Assembly: GCA_019359045.1 (NCBI GenBank)
Contig: JAHHIA010000003.1
Coordinates: forward strand, 310,001-374,000
Length of the DNA: 64,000 nt
Direction of reading: 5' to 3'
Source of the DNA: Scytolyngbya sp. HA4215-MV1
GTDB taxonomy: Bacteria > Cyanobacteriota > Cyanobacteriia > Leptolyngbyales > Leptolyngbyaceae
This document shows, one piece after another, positions 8,302 to 17,307 of the stretch. Below the pieces are notes generated by a model that did not search any database, had not been told where the DNA came from, and saw nothing but the letters and a program-made list of their open reading frames with translations. The first letter of the stretch is position 1. Every line of letters begins with the position of its first letter. Position numbers and translations under genes: made by a program.

Positions 8302-10110
8302 TTAAGAATTGTGATGTGATCCTGTATCGGCAATATACCAGGTAAAGAGACCTCCTGAGACGACAAGAATCGCCAACCCCAAGAACACCGCTTGCAAACC
8401 CAAAAAGGTTTCTGCAACCCCCGCCATTGCCAGAGGCAAGCTCAGCGCGATATTAATGGCGTTATTTTGTAAGCCAAAAACTTTACCTCTCATTTCTTCC
8501 GGGGTTTCTTCTTGAATCATGGTCTGCATGGGAACCCCTGCAACTGCCGCAAAGCCCCCAATCAAGGTCAAGAGCACCAGGGTTGGCAAAAGTTGATGAG
8601 AAAAAAGTGACATCCCTACGAGCGATGCTGCGACGCCCATGGAACCATAAAGGCTGAGCCGTTTTCGTGAAAAACGCTGACCGAACTGACCTACAACAGC
8701 CGCTCCACAAGCCATACCCACCCCACCAGCTGCCAGCAAAAAGCCGAACTGGGAAGATTTTATCTCCGGTAGAATTTCTGCCAATCGGACTGCTAACACT
8801 GCTAACGCTGCAAAAACCGAGAACAAAATAACCAATTGAATGAGCGCTGCCCGGACATGTTGTTCTTTACCTAAATAACGCAGCCCGTCTCGGATATCTT
8901 GCCAGACGTGGGGTTGCTCGTGAGGAGGTGCATTTAAGCGAGCGGTTTTTTCATCGGTTCTAAGTGAGAGCAGGATCAATCCAGCGATGATGTAACTGCC
9001 GCCGACGACCAATTCTTTCCCCAGTCCGAAAGCGCCACCTATCTGGCTAACTAGAGCATCAGCGATCGCCAAGAGCGGTTCACCCACAGCAAAGCCTACG
9101 ATCACCGACGCCATCATCGTGGTGGTGTAGAGCGAGTTGGCAGAGAGTAAATCTCGTTTTTCAACAATTAATGGAATCGCCGCCTGTTCGGCTGGGGCAA
9201 AGAATTGCGTCAGGGTCGAGACTAAAAAGGTAATCGCTAAAAGAATACAAAATCCTAAGGGCAAGGAACCGAGTGGTGACCATCCCTGGGAAATCCAGAG
9301 GAGTGGCGAGAGCATGAGTACCAGTGCGCCTCGGAGCAGGTTGGTAGAAACCAGAACGGGTTTTTTGAACCAGCGATCGACATAGACGCCTGCCACCGAG
9401 CCAAACAAGACGGCTGGGATAGTAAAGGCAATCATGATGGAAGAAACCCACCCACTGACGGTTTGATCTGCTTCCTGAAAGCGATTCACCACGATCGCAA
9501 TCATCAGCACCAGATAAACTTTATCTGCCAATTGCGAAAAAATTTGTCCGCTCCACATGGTGAGAAATTTTCGATTTCTCAAAACGGGTAGAAAGCCCTC
9601 TTCGGGTTCTGAATCCTTTGGTTTGGGAGGTTCGGGCAAAGATGGCTGAAGGGCGGCTTTACCATTGCCAGGGTCATGCTTGTGCGGTGTTAGTGCTGCT
9701 AGGGGCAAAGAAAGAGGAGATTCGACTTGGCTATCGGTGCCGTTACCGTTCTGAGTTGCAGTATCGGGACAATCTTCAGCAGGGCTTGTTTGTAGCGATT
9801 CTGGCTGATCGAGTGAGTGGGCTTGCCCCAGCAGCAACCCTTGATCGGTTTGAACAGGCAGCTCTTCGGATAGTAAAGGTAAAGGATTGAGGATTTCTCG
9901 GTTCGTCAAGTCTGCTTGGGGGGAAGTGTGCTCGATCGTAGGAAACGCGCTGATCCGAGATGTGGGTACTGACTCAGAAGCAAGCGAACCAGAAGGGGAC
10001 ATTCTACTGTCCTGGTTAATACCCCAAACGGGTTGGTTATTCTTTCCGGCTCCAGGATGCCACAGAGGGGGCACCATCGCTTCTAGATCGGAATCAGGCA
10101 ATCGCATCAT
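8302..10110 (-). CDS. MFS transporter with long N-terminal extension
   Basis: A 602-aa protein. From about residue 173 (FLPVLRNRKFLTMWSGQIFS) it is a major facilitator of the MFS_3/EntS-like type with about 12 hydrophobic segments and the loop motif GVYVDRWFKKPVL. The mid-helix ends SQLADKVYLVLMIAIVV, and the C-terminal half contains FGLQNNAINIALSLP. Residues 1-170 are hydrophilic, rich in Pro, Ser, Gln and Glu, and probably a disordered cytosolic tail. The substrate is unknown; related proteins export small molecules. The start lies 3 bases after the recO stop, so the two are co-transcribed. Confidence 0.88.
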   Translation of the reverse strand: MMRLPDSDLEAMVPPLWHPGAGKNNQPVWGINQDSRMSPSGSLASESVPTSRISAFPTIEHTSPQADLTNREILNPLPLLSEELPVQTDQGLLLGQAHSLDQPESLQTSPAEDCPDTATQNGNGTDSQVESPLSLPLAALTPHKHDPGNGKAALQPSLPEPPKPKDSEPEEGFLPVLRNRKFLTMWSGQIFSQLADKVYLVLMIAIVVNRFQEADQTVSGWVSSIMIAFTIPAVLFGSVAGVYVDRWFKKPVLVSTNLLRGALVLMLSPLLWISQGWSPLGSLPLGFCILLAITFLVSTLTQFFAPAEQAAIPLIVEKRDLLSANSLYTTTMMASVIVGFAVGEPLLAIADALVSQIGGAFGLGKELVVGGSYIIAGLILLSLRTDEKTARLNAPPHEQPHVWQDIRDGLRYLGKEQHVRAALIQLVILFSVFAALAVLAVRLAEILPEIKSSQFGFLLAAGGVGMACGAAVVGQFGQRFSRKRLSLYGSMGVAASLVGMSLFSHQLLPTLVLLTLIGGFAAVAGVPMQTMIQEETPEEMRGKVFGLQNNAINIALSLPLAMAGVAETFLGLQAVFLGLAILVVSGGLFTWYIADTGSHHNS

Positions 10111-10113
10111 GGT

Positions 10114-11097
10114 TTAGGGATTTGAAGGATCAGTCGGCAGAGAAGCAAAACAGGCATCAATCAAGCTAGCCGAACGAATGGGACGTTCAAAGTGGTACTC
10201 AGTGTACTGGCGCAAAATTTGCTCGATCGATAAACCAATCTGGTCAGGTGAAGCCTCCGGTAGGGCATACTTGGCTAAAGCCAGTGCGGTTTCCGGCTGA
10301 GAAAGCCCTCCTTGTGCCAGATGTTGTAGCAGCTGAAATTCAACTGCTTTGAGGAGGGTGGTGGATCTTACAGACTGTCGAGGAGTGCTATAAGATGGCT
10401 GATTGACAGGAGCCGTCTCAACGATCATTCCCTCTTTGAGAGTACCTGAATTCTGCGATCGCAACGCTGGCACGCGGACAGTTTTCTGCTGATTTCGTCG
10501 TAATCCATTTTCTTCATTGGTAATCCGTTCTAATTCTGACAAAACAACCACTCCACCAGCTGCTGCGCTAAATCCAATTCGCCAATCTGGATTCTCGAAA
10601 TTCGGCAATAGCGGCTGTTGGGTGACACAGCAAGCATGAACCTGAGGAGCAACTCCTGCCAAAGCCAAAAACTGGAAAATTGCAGCGTTGAGAAAAGTCA
10701 ATACTTGCTCAGAGGGTAATTTTTCTAACTGAGCTAAGTGAGCATTGAATAAGCAAAACAGCTCCTCTTGTGCCTGGTCACTAAATGCCTGATACAGAAC
10801 CAGTTCCGCGAGGTATTGGCTGACGGTCAGTTTCCTTAAATCGTGCCCTAGACCTGGATAAGACTTCAGGGTTTCTGCATGGGTAATTTTGTCCAGCGAT
10901 CGCCCCTTGGCGATGAGTAACTCATTCACGACAAACAAACCGCTTCGTCCCCCTAGCTTCGACTGATGCTTACGCGACCCTGCTGCAACTGCACGTACTA
11001 GCCCATGCTCTCGTGTCAAAATTGTAACTAGACGATCGAATTCCCCGATGGGCATACTCTTGAGGTTGATTCCGGTAGCTTTGTAGGTACGACTCAT
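10114..11097 (-). CDS. recO: DNA repair protein RecO
   Basis: A 327-aa RecO, the RecFOR-pathway mediator that binds single-stranded DNA and anneals strands or loads RecA. The N-terminal OB fold begins SRTYKATGINLKSMPIGEFD, followed by RLVTILTREHGLVRAVAAGS and KHQSKLGGRSGLF. The helical C domain contains YLAELVLYQAFSDQAQEELF. The usual four-cysteine zinc site is reduced to a CC pair (HACCVTQQPL), as in other cyanobacterial RecO as far as I recall. It is about 80 aa longer than the E. coli protein because of a linker near residues 210-245. Downstream of deoC on the same strand and directly upstream of the MFS gene. Confidence 0.92.
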   Translation of the reverse strand: MSRTYKATGINLKSMPIGEFDRLVTILTREHGLVRAVAAGSRKHQSKLGGRSGLFVVNELLIAKGRSLDKITHAETLKSYPGLGHDLRKLTVSQYLAELVLYQAFSDQAQEELFCLFNAHLAQLEKLPSEQVLTFLNAAIFQFLALAGVAPQVHACCVTQQPLLPNFENPDWRIGFSAAAGGVVVLSELERITNEENGLRRNQQKTVRVPALRSQNSGTLKEGMIVETAPVNQPSYSTPRQSVRSTTLLKAVEFQLLQHLAQGGLSQPETALALAKYALPEASPDQIGLSIEQILRQYTEYHFERPIRSASLIDACFASLPTDPSNP

Positions 11098-11201
11098 GCA
11101 GCTCTATCAGGAGAATCGAACAATCAGGACAACAGAATTTTAGATTTTGATCTTTAACCGCAGTGAACGATTGACATTGGGTTGGATCAAAAATCTATTG
11201 A

Positions 11202-11918
11202 TCACCCTTCCTTCTTCTCTAGGGTATCGCGTTGACGCAGAATGGCGGGTCCATGAGAAGTGCCTAGCCGGGTTGCGCCATTCACCACCAGTTCCAATGC
11301 TTGCTCTGAGGTGCGGATGCCGCCAGATGCTTTGATCCCAACGCGATCTTTGTTGATGGCTTTCAAAAGGCGGACATCCGCGATCGTCACTCCGCCACGC
11401 CAGCCAGTACTGGTTTTAAGGTAGGCCGCACCTGCATCCATACAAATTTCAGCTGCGATGCGTTTCTCAGCATCGGTGAGTAATGCGGTTTCCAAGATGG
11501 CTTTGATGGTTTGCCCGGTTTCCTCGCAGATTTCGGCGATTTCACGATGGAGTTCCTCAGTTTTGCCCATTTTTAGCAAACCAAGATTAATCACAACATC
11601 CAGCTCGGTTGCCCCATTCTCTGCGGCTTCTTGAGCTTCGTAAAGTTTGATCTTTGAAGTCGATGCCCCCGTGGGAAAGCCAATTACAGTGCAAACTTTG
11701 GGGCTCTTGCCATGGAGTAAACGGGCTGCCAGTTGCACATAAGTGGGATAGACACAAACAGCAGCAAAGTGAAACCGATCGGCTTCTTCACACCATTTTT
11801 CGACGTGTTCTTGGGTCGCAGTTGGATCGAGCAGTGCATGGTCAATCAAGGGAGCGAGATCAATTTCAGAATGGGCTGCCACCGCAAAATCCTCAGTATC
11901 TATACTGACTATATTCAC
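11202..11918 (-). CDS. deoC: Deoxyribose-phosphate aldolase
   Basis: A class I aldolase (DERA) interconverting 2-deoxyribose 5-phosphate with glyceraldehyde 3-phosphate and acetaldehyde. From the GTG at 11918 it is 238 aa, the usual size. Key residues are Asp107 (ELDVVINLG), the Schiff-base Lys168 ([10 protein letters not shown]) and Lys196 ([11 protein letters not shown]). The TIM-barrel phosphate site follows in [10 protein letters not shown]. An in-frame ATG at 12002 would add 28 unconserved residues, so GTG 11918 is preferred, although no strong ribosome-binding site supports it. recO follows 104 bases downstream on the same strand. Confidence 0.95.
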   Translation of the reverse strand: MNIVSIDTEDFAVAAHSEIDLAPLIDHALLDPTATQEHVEKWCEEADRFHFAAVCVYPTYVQLAARLLHGKSPKVCTVIGFPTGASTSKIKLYEAQEAAENGATELDVVINLGLLKMGKTEELHREIAEICEETGQTIKAILETALLTDAEKRIAAEICMDAGAAYLKTSTGWRGGVTIADVRLLKAINKDRVGIKASGGIRTSEQALELVVNGATRLGTSHGPAILRQRDTLEKKEG

Positions 11919-12022
11919 TTTTATCAGAAAGTTAAGAAATATTGAAATTGGAACAAGAAGTCGATGCGATCGCTTTGGGGACGCTAGGCTGACAGATCCC
12001 AAGTCTTTCAGGAGAATGGATC

Positions 12023-12553
12023 ATGCCGACTCCGATGAATCGACGACAATTTTGGCATTATCTGGCAGGGGGGACGATCTCGTCTCTCAGCCTGGGCTAC
12101 CTGCTGCCTGCCAGAAGTAGAAAGCCAGATTTGGAAGACCTTTGCTCTCGCTTTCCACAAAACTCTCGTTGTCAGGACTATTTGCCAGGTGTGCAAGCGT
12201 TGGATGAAAAGGGAAATCCCCTTCAACCGGATCTTTTATTGTCTGCTCAGACCTCGGGTGTCCCTATCCCAGTTAAGGGATTGTCCCGCTTGCCTGTCAC
12301 CTATCTGATCGTGACTGACAAGCATGAAATTGCCAATTATGGCATCAACCCGACTTGCACCCACTTAGGCTGTACGGTGAACTGGAAAGCAGAACAAAAT
12401 CGTTTTATATGTCCCTGCCATGGGTCTCAATATGATCCGCAAGGACGAGTCGTTCATGGACCCGCAAAACGATCACTCCCTCTGATTACCGTGGTCGTGA
12501 AGCAACATCAGATTCGCTTGGTGGATCAAAAGCCTGCGCTCGATCCTCGTTAA
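12023..12553 (+). CDS. Rieske [2Fe-2S] protein with twin-arginine signal
   Basis: A 176-aa protein. The N-terminus has a twin-arginine export motif (NRRQFWHYLAGG) followed by a hydrophobic stretch. The C-terminal Rieske domain carries both cluster loops, CTHLGC and CPCHGSQYDP, and the GPAKRSLPL segment. Between them lies LCSRFPQNSRCQDYLPG, a Cys-pair motif I have seen in other exported cyanobacterial proteins. It differs from canonical PetC of cytochrome b6f, so it may be an alternative PetC-like subunit or a separate electron carrier in the periplasm or thylakoid lumen. A good AGGAGA site precedes ATG 12023. Confidence 0.88.
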   Translation: MPTPMNRRQFWHYLAGGTISSLSLGYLLPARSRKPDLEDLCSRFPQNSRCQDYLPGVQALDEKGNPLQPDLLLSAQTSGVPIPVKGLSRLPVTYLIVTDKHEIANYGINPTCTHLGCTVNWKAEQNRFICPCHGSQYDPQGRVVHGPAKRSLPLITVVVKQHQIRLVDQKPALDPR

Positions 12554-12626
12554 GGGTATTGCCTGATTTTTAAGGTCTTTAGCCTGATTTTTAGGCATTG
12601 CTGATTCTGAGTATGAATTTAGAGTT

Positions 12627-12657
12627 GTATGAATTGAAACTTCGTTCCAATTCATAC
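12627..12657 (+). repeat. Imperfect hairpin downstream of the Rieske gene
   Basis: Arms 12627-12640 and 12644-12657 pair over 14 bases with one mismatch and a 3-base loop. It is not followed by a T-run. Just upstream (12559-12597) the string GCCTGATTTTTA occurs twice. It may be a 3'-end structure of the Rieske transcript. Confidence 0.5.
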
Positions 12658-12698
12658 TGCTATTCAGCACTACCGATTTTTAGGATGAGTTGAAATCG

Positions 12699-13577
12699 AT
12701 GCAAACGGGTTTTCTACTAGGTAATGTCGCTGCACCGATCGTTTTATCGACAACTGGAAACGTTTTGGTGCTGATCAGTATTATCCCGCTGGAACTGGGG
12801 GTTCTCTGGTGGTGGGGATGGCGCAGATTGAAAGTCCCGGTCAGTCTGCCTCGACTGCTGTTGATGGTGCTGATTGCCAATTTGGTGACTGCGATCGTCG
12901 GTATTCCATTTGGCTTTAATGTTCAATTTTCAGGCAGTGCAGGAACGGCTTTTTTCTTCATGCCGATCGCGTTGGTCTTATCAATTTTGATTGAGTGGGC
13001 AGTGTATCTCCCCTTTGTGAAATTGGGACAAATGTTCATTTCAAAACGCCGATTGTTTACAGCAACGATGCTGGCAAATTTGGCAAGTTATCTCCTGTTT
13101 TTTGTCTTTCTCAGCACACAAGCTTATCCCAGTCCTTTGTGGAAAGGAAATCCTAGATTTGCCAATCGCACGATAGGGCGAGTCATCTTACTGACAACGA
13201 TTCAATCCCATCTCGAGCGGCAAACTGCCTTTTATCGTCAAAATGATCGGTTTAGCCCTGAAATCGCCCAAAATTTTGCTCCTGATCCGTCGCAATCTCA
13301 GGGGCGGCTGTCGCTCCTGTATCAAATGTATCGATTTGAAGCTTCTACCCAATCAGATCGGGCAGTGTTGATGGCAAAGCCGAAAGAAGCAGATTTTAAT
13401 AGCTATACGGCGGTCGTGTTTGCGGTGAAGAAACAAACGGAAACAATTTTTGTAGAAGGTGTTTGTCAAGCAGATCACCCTTCACTCATCCCTCCTCCAA
13501 TTCCAAAGCGGGTGAATCAGTCCATTCAATGTGCTGCGGGTTCTTCGGCTGTTTATCCCGGAAAGTTTGAGTTCTGA
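12699..13577 (+). CDS. Membrane protein with pilin-like C-terminal domain
   Basis: A 292-aa protein of unknown function. The first ~150 residues hold four or five hydrophobic segments (for example LLLMVLIANLVTAIVGIP and LASYLLFFVFLSTQ). The rest is soluble and resembles cyanobacterial type IV pilin-like proteins: LTTIQSHLERQTAFYRQNDR, then a strand-rich Tyr-containing part and two Cys near the end (VEGVCQAD, SIQCAAGSS). The ATG at 12699 is preferred to the TTG at 12690 because an AGGA lies 13 bases before it. It stands alone between the Rieske and YaaW genes. The pilin resemblance is pattern-based. Confidence 0.7.
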   Translation: MQTGFLLGNVAAPIVLSTTGNVLVLISIIPLELGVLWWWGWRRLKVPVSLPRLLLMVLIANLVTAIVGIPFGFNVQFSGSAGTAFFFMPIALVLSILIEWAVYLPFVKLGQMFISKRRLFTATMLANLASYLLFFVFLSTQAYPSPLWKGNPRFANRTIGRVILLTTIQSHLERQTAFYRQNDRFSPEIAQNFAPDPSQSQGRLSLLYQMYRFEASTQSDRAVLMAKPKEADFNSYTAVVFAVKKQTETIFVEGVCQADHPSLIPPPIPKRVNQSIQCAAGSSAVYPGKFEF

Positions 13578-13783
13578 ATCGAGTTGCGAACGGATGATTG
13601 ACACGATTGTTCATGACCAACGTCTAGAAAGGTTTAAACTGATGCGACAACCCCCTAAGGAAATGACTCCCCAATCCTCACTTTTCCTACAGTAGAATAT
13701 GGGCAAAACAGAACATGAGAAAATCACAATGTTCTTGAACCACGACCTATGGGTAAACAGGTTCCAGTAAGGGAGAGCTAGGT

Positions 13784-14626
13784 GTGGATGAGTTAAGGAC
13801 GGCATTGGAACTGGCAACTGATGATGAGTTGCGAGATCTGACAGAGGTCTTATTTTGTAGGAAATTTAATCCGCTTGACTATGTCAATACTCCCGATCCG
13901 ATCGATGTGCAGAGTCAGGATCGGGAAACTTGGCTTGATACGCTCGAAAAACGCTTTCGCTTTTTGGCTGCCGATGGGGTAACGGTGCTGCAACGGCGCA
14001 CTGATCGGGTGACGTATCGACAGATTTTGGTTCAAGTTTGTCGCTATCTCAAGATTCCTTATCAAAAAGCGCTGGCTACTACGGAACTGGAAGCCGAAAT
14101 TTTTCTGAATCTCTTGAGTCGTGCCTGGAAGCAGTTGCCTGCGAACGAACGAGGCGTGTTGACGCAGCGAGTGCAACAGTCGCTAGTCAATACGCAGCTT
14201 GTTCAACAGTTACCGTTGCCACTGCAAAAAGACCCGATCGGGTTGCTCTTGAAGGGGAGTAGCGCTTTGGCAGTCAGTTCTGTCCTGCAACCTTTGCTGT
14301 TAAGGCATCTTGCGCGTCAATTTGCAATTCACTTTGCAACGTATCAGGTTGCCAAGGATACGCTGATTCGGAGTGGGGCAGTGGCTGCGGCGCAGTTCCA
14401 AAATTATGTGGTGCTGCAAACGGCGGGACGCAAGATGGCGTTGAGTGCGGCGCGCTATGGAGCAGTGCGGGGAGTGTTTGCAGTCATGGGTCCAGCTCTG
14501 TGGGCTTGGTTTTTTGCTGATTTGGGATGGCGGGCGATCGCGACGAATTATGGTCGTGTGATCCCGATTATTTTTGCATTGGCGCAAATTCGTCTGACTC
14601 GTACTGATTGCCTGGACGCCGTGTGA
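13784..14626 (+). CDS. YaaW-family (DUF3944) protein
   Basis: A 280-aa protein matching the cyanobacterial YaaW-type family: MDELRTALELATDDELRDLT, then NPLDYVNTPDPIDVQSQDR and FRFLAADGVTVLQRR. The C-terminal half is Ala-rich and hydrophobic (AVRGVFAVMGPALWAWFFAD) and ends GWRAIATNYGRVIPIIFALA, suggesting membrane association. The start is GTG 13784 with GGGAG 8 bases upstream. Function unknown. The next gene starts 7 bases after its stop, so the two form an operon. Confidence 0.85.
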   Translation: MDELRTALELATDDELRDLTEVLFCRKFNPLDYVNTPDPIDVQSQDRETWLDTLEKRFRFLAADGVTVLQRRTDRVTYRQILVQVCRYLKIPYQKALATTELEAEIFLNLLSRAWKQLPANERGVLTQRVQQSLVNTQLVQQLPLPLQKDPIGLLLKGSSALAVSSVLQPLLLRHLARQFAIHFATYQVAKDTLIRSGAVAAAQFQNYVVLQTAGRKMALSAARYGAVRGVFAVMGPALWAWFFADLGWRAIATNYGRVIPIIFALAQIRLTRTDCLDAV

Positions 14627-14633
14627 TAAGCTC

Positions 14634-16052
14634 TTGAACCGATTTTCTTTTCAACAAAAACATTCTGATCCTCGCTTACAACTCGCTTGGGATCTTACTC
14701 AAATTGGGTTTCTCCTATTACCCATCAGTTTGTTTTTAGGCTGTCTTTGCGCTGTCATTGTGCTGGGAATGGTTTGGGCACAGCATTGGCATCGCTTGAT
14801 CCGACAGCCTTTGCTTCAAGGGTTTGGTGTGCTCAGTTTGTGTTTGCTCCTCTCAGCGAGTTTGGCATATAAGCCAGGAGAAGCATTTTTGGGGTTGGTT
14901 CACTTTCTGCCTTTTTTTGGCATTTTCGCTGCCCTGAGTCTGTTGATCCAAACCTCCGCCCAGCTAAGACGGCTGGCTTGGGTGTTGGTGCTGGGATCAG
15001 TGCCAGTAACGCTGGTGGGTCTGGGACAGATGTTTTGGGGCTGGGCAGGTCCAGTCCAGGTTTTATGGATTGTGGTGAATTGGATTTTACCGCCGACGGG
15101 GAACCCACCAGGACGCATGGATTCTGTTTTTGAGTACGCCAATGTCTTGGCGAGCTACCTTGTGATGGTATTTGTTGTGACCTTGGGGTTGTGGATTCAT
15201 CGCAATCCCTGGAGACCTGAAAATGTTCAGGATCAAAATGAAGAAACGGTTGCTAGTTCTAAAACACTGCCATTGATTGATGCTGAAGATCCACGCCGGG
15301 TGGTTTACCGATCGCAAGCCACGCCTTCGCTCCGGGTTTGGCTGTTTTTGACGGCATGTTTGGGGGCAGATGCAATTGCCCTAATTTTGACGAATTCTCG
15401 GAATGCCTGGGCGATCGTGGTGCTTGTCTGTCTTGCTTATGCTGTTTATTTGGGTTGGCACTGGTTGCTGGTCTTAGTAGGTGGAGTAACCGGCACAGTT
15501 TTGCTATCAGCATTTGGACCCGAACCACTCCGACAAAAATTGCGACAACTGGTTCCAGCATTTTTTTGGGCAAGGTTGACCGATGAAATGTTCCCCGATC
15601 GCCCACTGCCAACTTTGCGAACGATGCAATGGCGCTTTGCTGTGACTATGGCGCAACAACGTCCCTGGACGGGGTGGGGCTTGCGGAATTTTTCCCCCTT
15701 GTACCAAGAAAAGATGCACTTTTGGTTGGGGCATCCCCATAATTTGCCGCTGATGCTAGCTGCTGAAACGGGTATCCCAGCGACAATACTCTTTCTGGGA
15801 CTGGTGGGTTGGGTGTTTGGACGAGGATGGTGGAAACTGAGTCAAGGTTTTGGCACCTTAGCTTCCCCTTCGTTTGAGGATCGTCTAATGTTTTTTACCT
15901 ATCTCCTGGCATTTTCAGCTTGTACCCTCTTTAGTTTGTCCGACATTACGTTGTTTGATGCCCGCATTAACTTATTGGGGTGGTTACTGTTGGCTGCAAT
16001 TCGGGGATATGGCACGAAAGCTGCTTTGCGGTGTGAGAATAATCTTGCCTGA
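14634..16052 (+). CDS. O-antigen ligase/polymerase-like membrane protein
   Basis: A 472-aa integral membrane protein with about ten to twelve hydrophobic segments and one larger non-cytoplasmic loop, as in the Wzy/WaaL (O-antigen ligase) superfamily. Typical pieces are LTNSRNAWAIVVLV, RPWTGWGLRNFSPLYQEK and LGHPHNLPLMLAAETGIPAT, the last being the His-containing loop seen in ligases. The cyanobacterial IctB proteins are in the same superfamily, so the substrate is open, with surface glycan the most likely. The start is TTG 14634, 7 bases after the YaaW stop. Confidence 0.85.
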   Translation: MNRFSFQQKHSDPRLQLAWDLTQIGFLLLPISLFLGCLCAVIVLGMVWAQHWHRLIRQPLLQGFGVLSLCLLLSASLAYKPGEAFLGLVHFLPFFGIFAALSLLIQTSAQLRRLAWVLVLGSVPVTLVGLGQMFWGWAGPVQVLWIVVNWILPPTGNPPGRMDSVFEYANVLASYLVMVFVVTLGLWIHRNPWRPENVQDQNEETVASSKTLPLIDAEDPRRVVYRSQATPSLRVWLFLTACLGADAIALILTNSRNAWAIVVLVCLAYAVYLGWHWLLVLVGGVTGTVLLSAFGPEPLRQKLRQLVPAFFWARLTDEMFPDRPLPTLRTMQWRFAVTMAQQRPWTGWGLRNFSPLYQEKMHFWLGHPHNLPLMLAAETGIPATILFLGLVGWVFGRGWWKLSQGFGTLASPSFEDRLMFFTYLLAFSACTLFSLSDITLFDARINLLGWLLLAAIRGYGTKAALRCENNLA

Positions 16053-16143
16053 CCTTTGGGAAGCGTTTTTGGCAAGCTGAACCTGGTTACAATATTCAAA
16101 GCCAGTCAGGTAATCCGTCCTTTTACTGATTACGGGATTTTGT

Positions 16144-17046
16144 GTGACTCAAGATCAAGCAGCGTCGGGCAATGACACCAATAAGACGCACTCAAAGGCG
16201 ATCGCTCCAACATACTATGGCTTGTTGGGGCTACACCCCTCCGCTTCTGTGCGAGAAATTCGTCAGGCGTATCGAGATCTGAGCAAGCTTTATCATCCGG
16301 ATACAACGAATTTGTCTGCAGCGATCGCCACCGCCAAATTTCAACAGCTCAACGAAGCGTATGCTACACTCAGTAGCCCAGAACGGCGCTCGGTATATGA
16401 TCAAAAAATTGGCTATTCTCGCGTGACGGTTGTTCAACCGTTGCCAGGGTTAGGTCGATCGTCCACTCAGACGAAATACGATCCTTCTGCCTCTGCTTAT
16501 CTTGACCCCACCGATCGTCCACTTTCTGCAGGAGAAATTTTCGCCTTATTTATTTTGGGGTTAACCTTTTTGGCTTGTCTGACGCTTGCAATTGCGATTG
16601 GAATAACTCGTGGAGAATCGGTGGTCCAGCCCATTGCTGAAAAAACACCGTCAATCCAAACAGTAAATTTGGCACACCCTAAACCACCCATAGCAAAATC
16701 TGCTCCTGCCAGAGTGGTGCTTCCAAAACCTTCATCTGTTGCGGCACCGTCAGTGCTTCATTCGCCGTCTGTCCGTGAGCCTAAGCCATCGCTCCCTCCA
16801 ATGGCGCCGATCCATCTTCCTATATTGGAAAAGCCAATGCCTCCTAAGGGAACGATTGAAGTAGTCAAAGACCAACTGAAGATGGATCTGAGTCGTACGG
16901 CTCCTCCAGAGTCTAAGTCTGCTCCTTCTCTACCTATTCAATCTTCTTCATTGTCAACTGCCCCAGCGGGTTCTTCGTCTTCTCCGTTTGATCCCGGTTT
17001 TTCTTCATCACCCCCCGCTCGATTGCATGACACTCCCTCCCTCTGA
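16144..17046 (+). CDS. J-domain membrane protein
   Basis: A 300-aa protein from GTG 16144. Residues 24-90 form a J domain (YYGLLGLHPSASVREIRQAY, with the HPD triad at 51-53 in LYHPDTT), which stimulates DnaK ATPase. One transmembrane helix follows near 129-150 (IFALFILGLTFLACLTLAIA). The rest is Pro/Ser-rich and probably disordered. There is no zinc-finger or C-terminal substrate domain, so it is a specialised (type III) co-chaperone tethered to a membrane. Its 3' end overlaps the DUF3143 gene by 20 bases. Confidence 0.88.
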   Translation: MTQDQAASGNDTNKTHSKAIAPTYYGLLGLHPSASVREIRQAYRDLSKLYHPDTTNLSAAIATAKFQQLNEAYATLSSPERRSVYDQKIGYSRVTVVQPLPGLGRSSTQTKYDPSASAYLDPTDRPLSAGEIFALFILGLTFLACLTLAIAIGITRGESVVQPIAEKTPSIQTVNLAHPKPPIAKSAPARVVLPKPSSVAAPSVLHSPSVREPKPSLPPMAPIHLPILEKPMPPKGTIEVVKDQLKMDLSRTAPPESKSAPSLPIQSSSLSTAPAGSSSSPFDPGFSSSPPARLHDTPSL

Positions 17047-17299
17047 TACACCTTTGTATAATCATCCACTGCCTGAAATTGAGGATTGGCTGAAGTCGCA
17101 TGGCTGCCAGCAAGATCGCCAGGATCTTCATTGCTGGCGTGTTGAGCGACCCGATTGGAAGGCAGAACTCTGGCTAGATATTGATCAATTGACGGTGCGC
17201 TATTTTCGCAAGGTAGGTGTTGATCAAGACATTCAACGATCGTTTAAGTATTCGCTGAGCCGTCAAGATATTGAAAATGCAATCTTTTCGGGTCCTTAA
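17027..17299 (+). CDS. DUF3143 family protein
   Basis: A 90-aa soluble protein of the cyanobacterial DUF3143 family, recognised from SDTPLYNHPLPEIEDWLKS, CWRVERPDWKAELWLDID and FKYSLSRQDIENAIFSGP. Function unknown. I chose ATG 17027, inside the end of the J-domain gene. The open frame upstream to 16988 is the Pro/Ser tail of that gene read in another frame. The 20-base overlap implies translational coupling. Confidence 0.9.
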   Translation: MTLPPSDTPLYNHPLPEIEDWLKSHGCQQDRQDLHCWRVERPDWKAELWLDIDQLTVRYFRKVGVDQDIQRSFKYSLSRQDIENAIFSGP

Positions 17300-17307
17300 A
17301 CCACTTT

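Noticed and set aside
16988-17026. Upstream extension of the DUF3143 gene
   Set aside because: The extra residues are the Pro/Ser tail of the J-domain gene in another frame; family conservation starts at the ATG at 17027.
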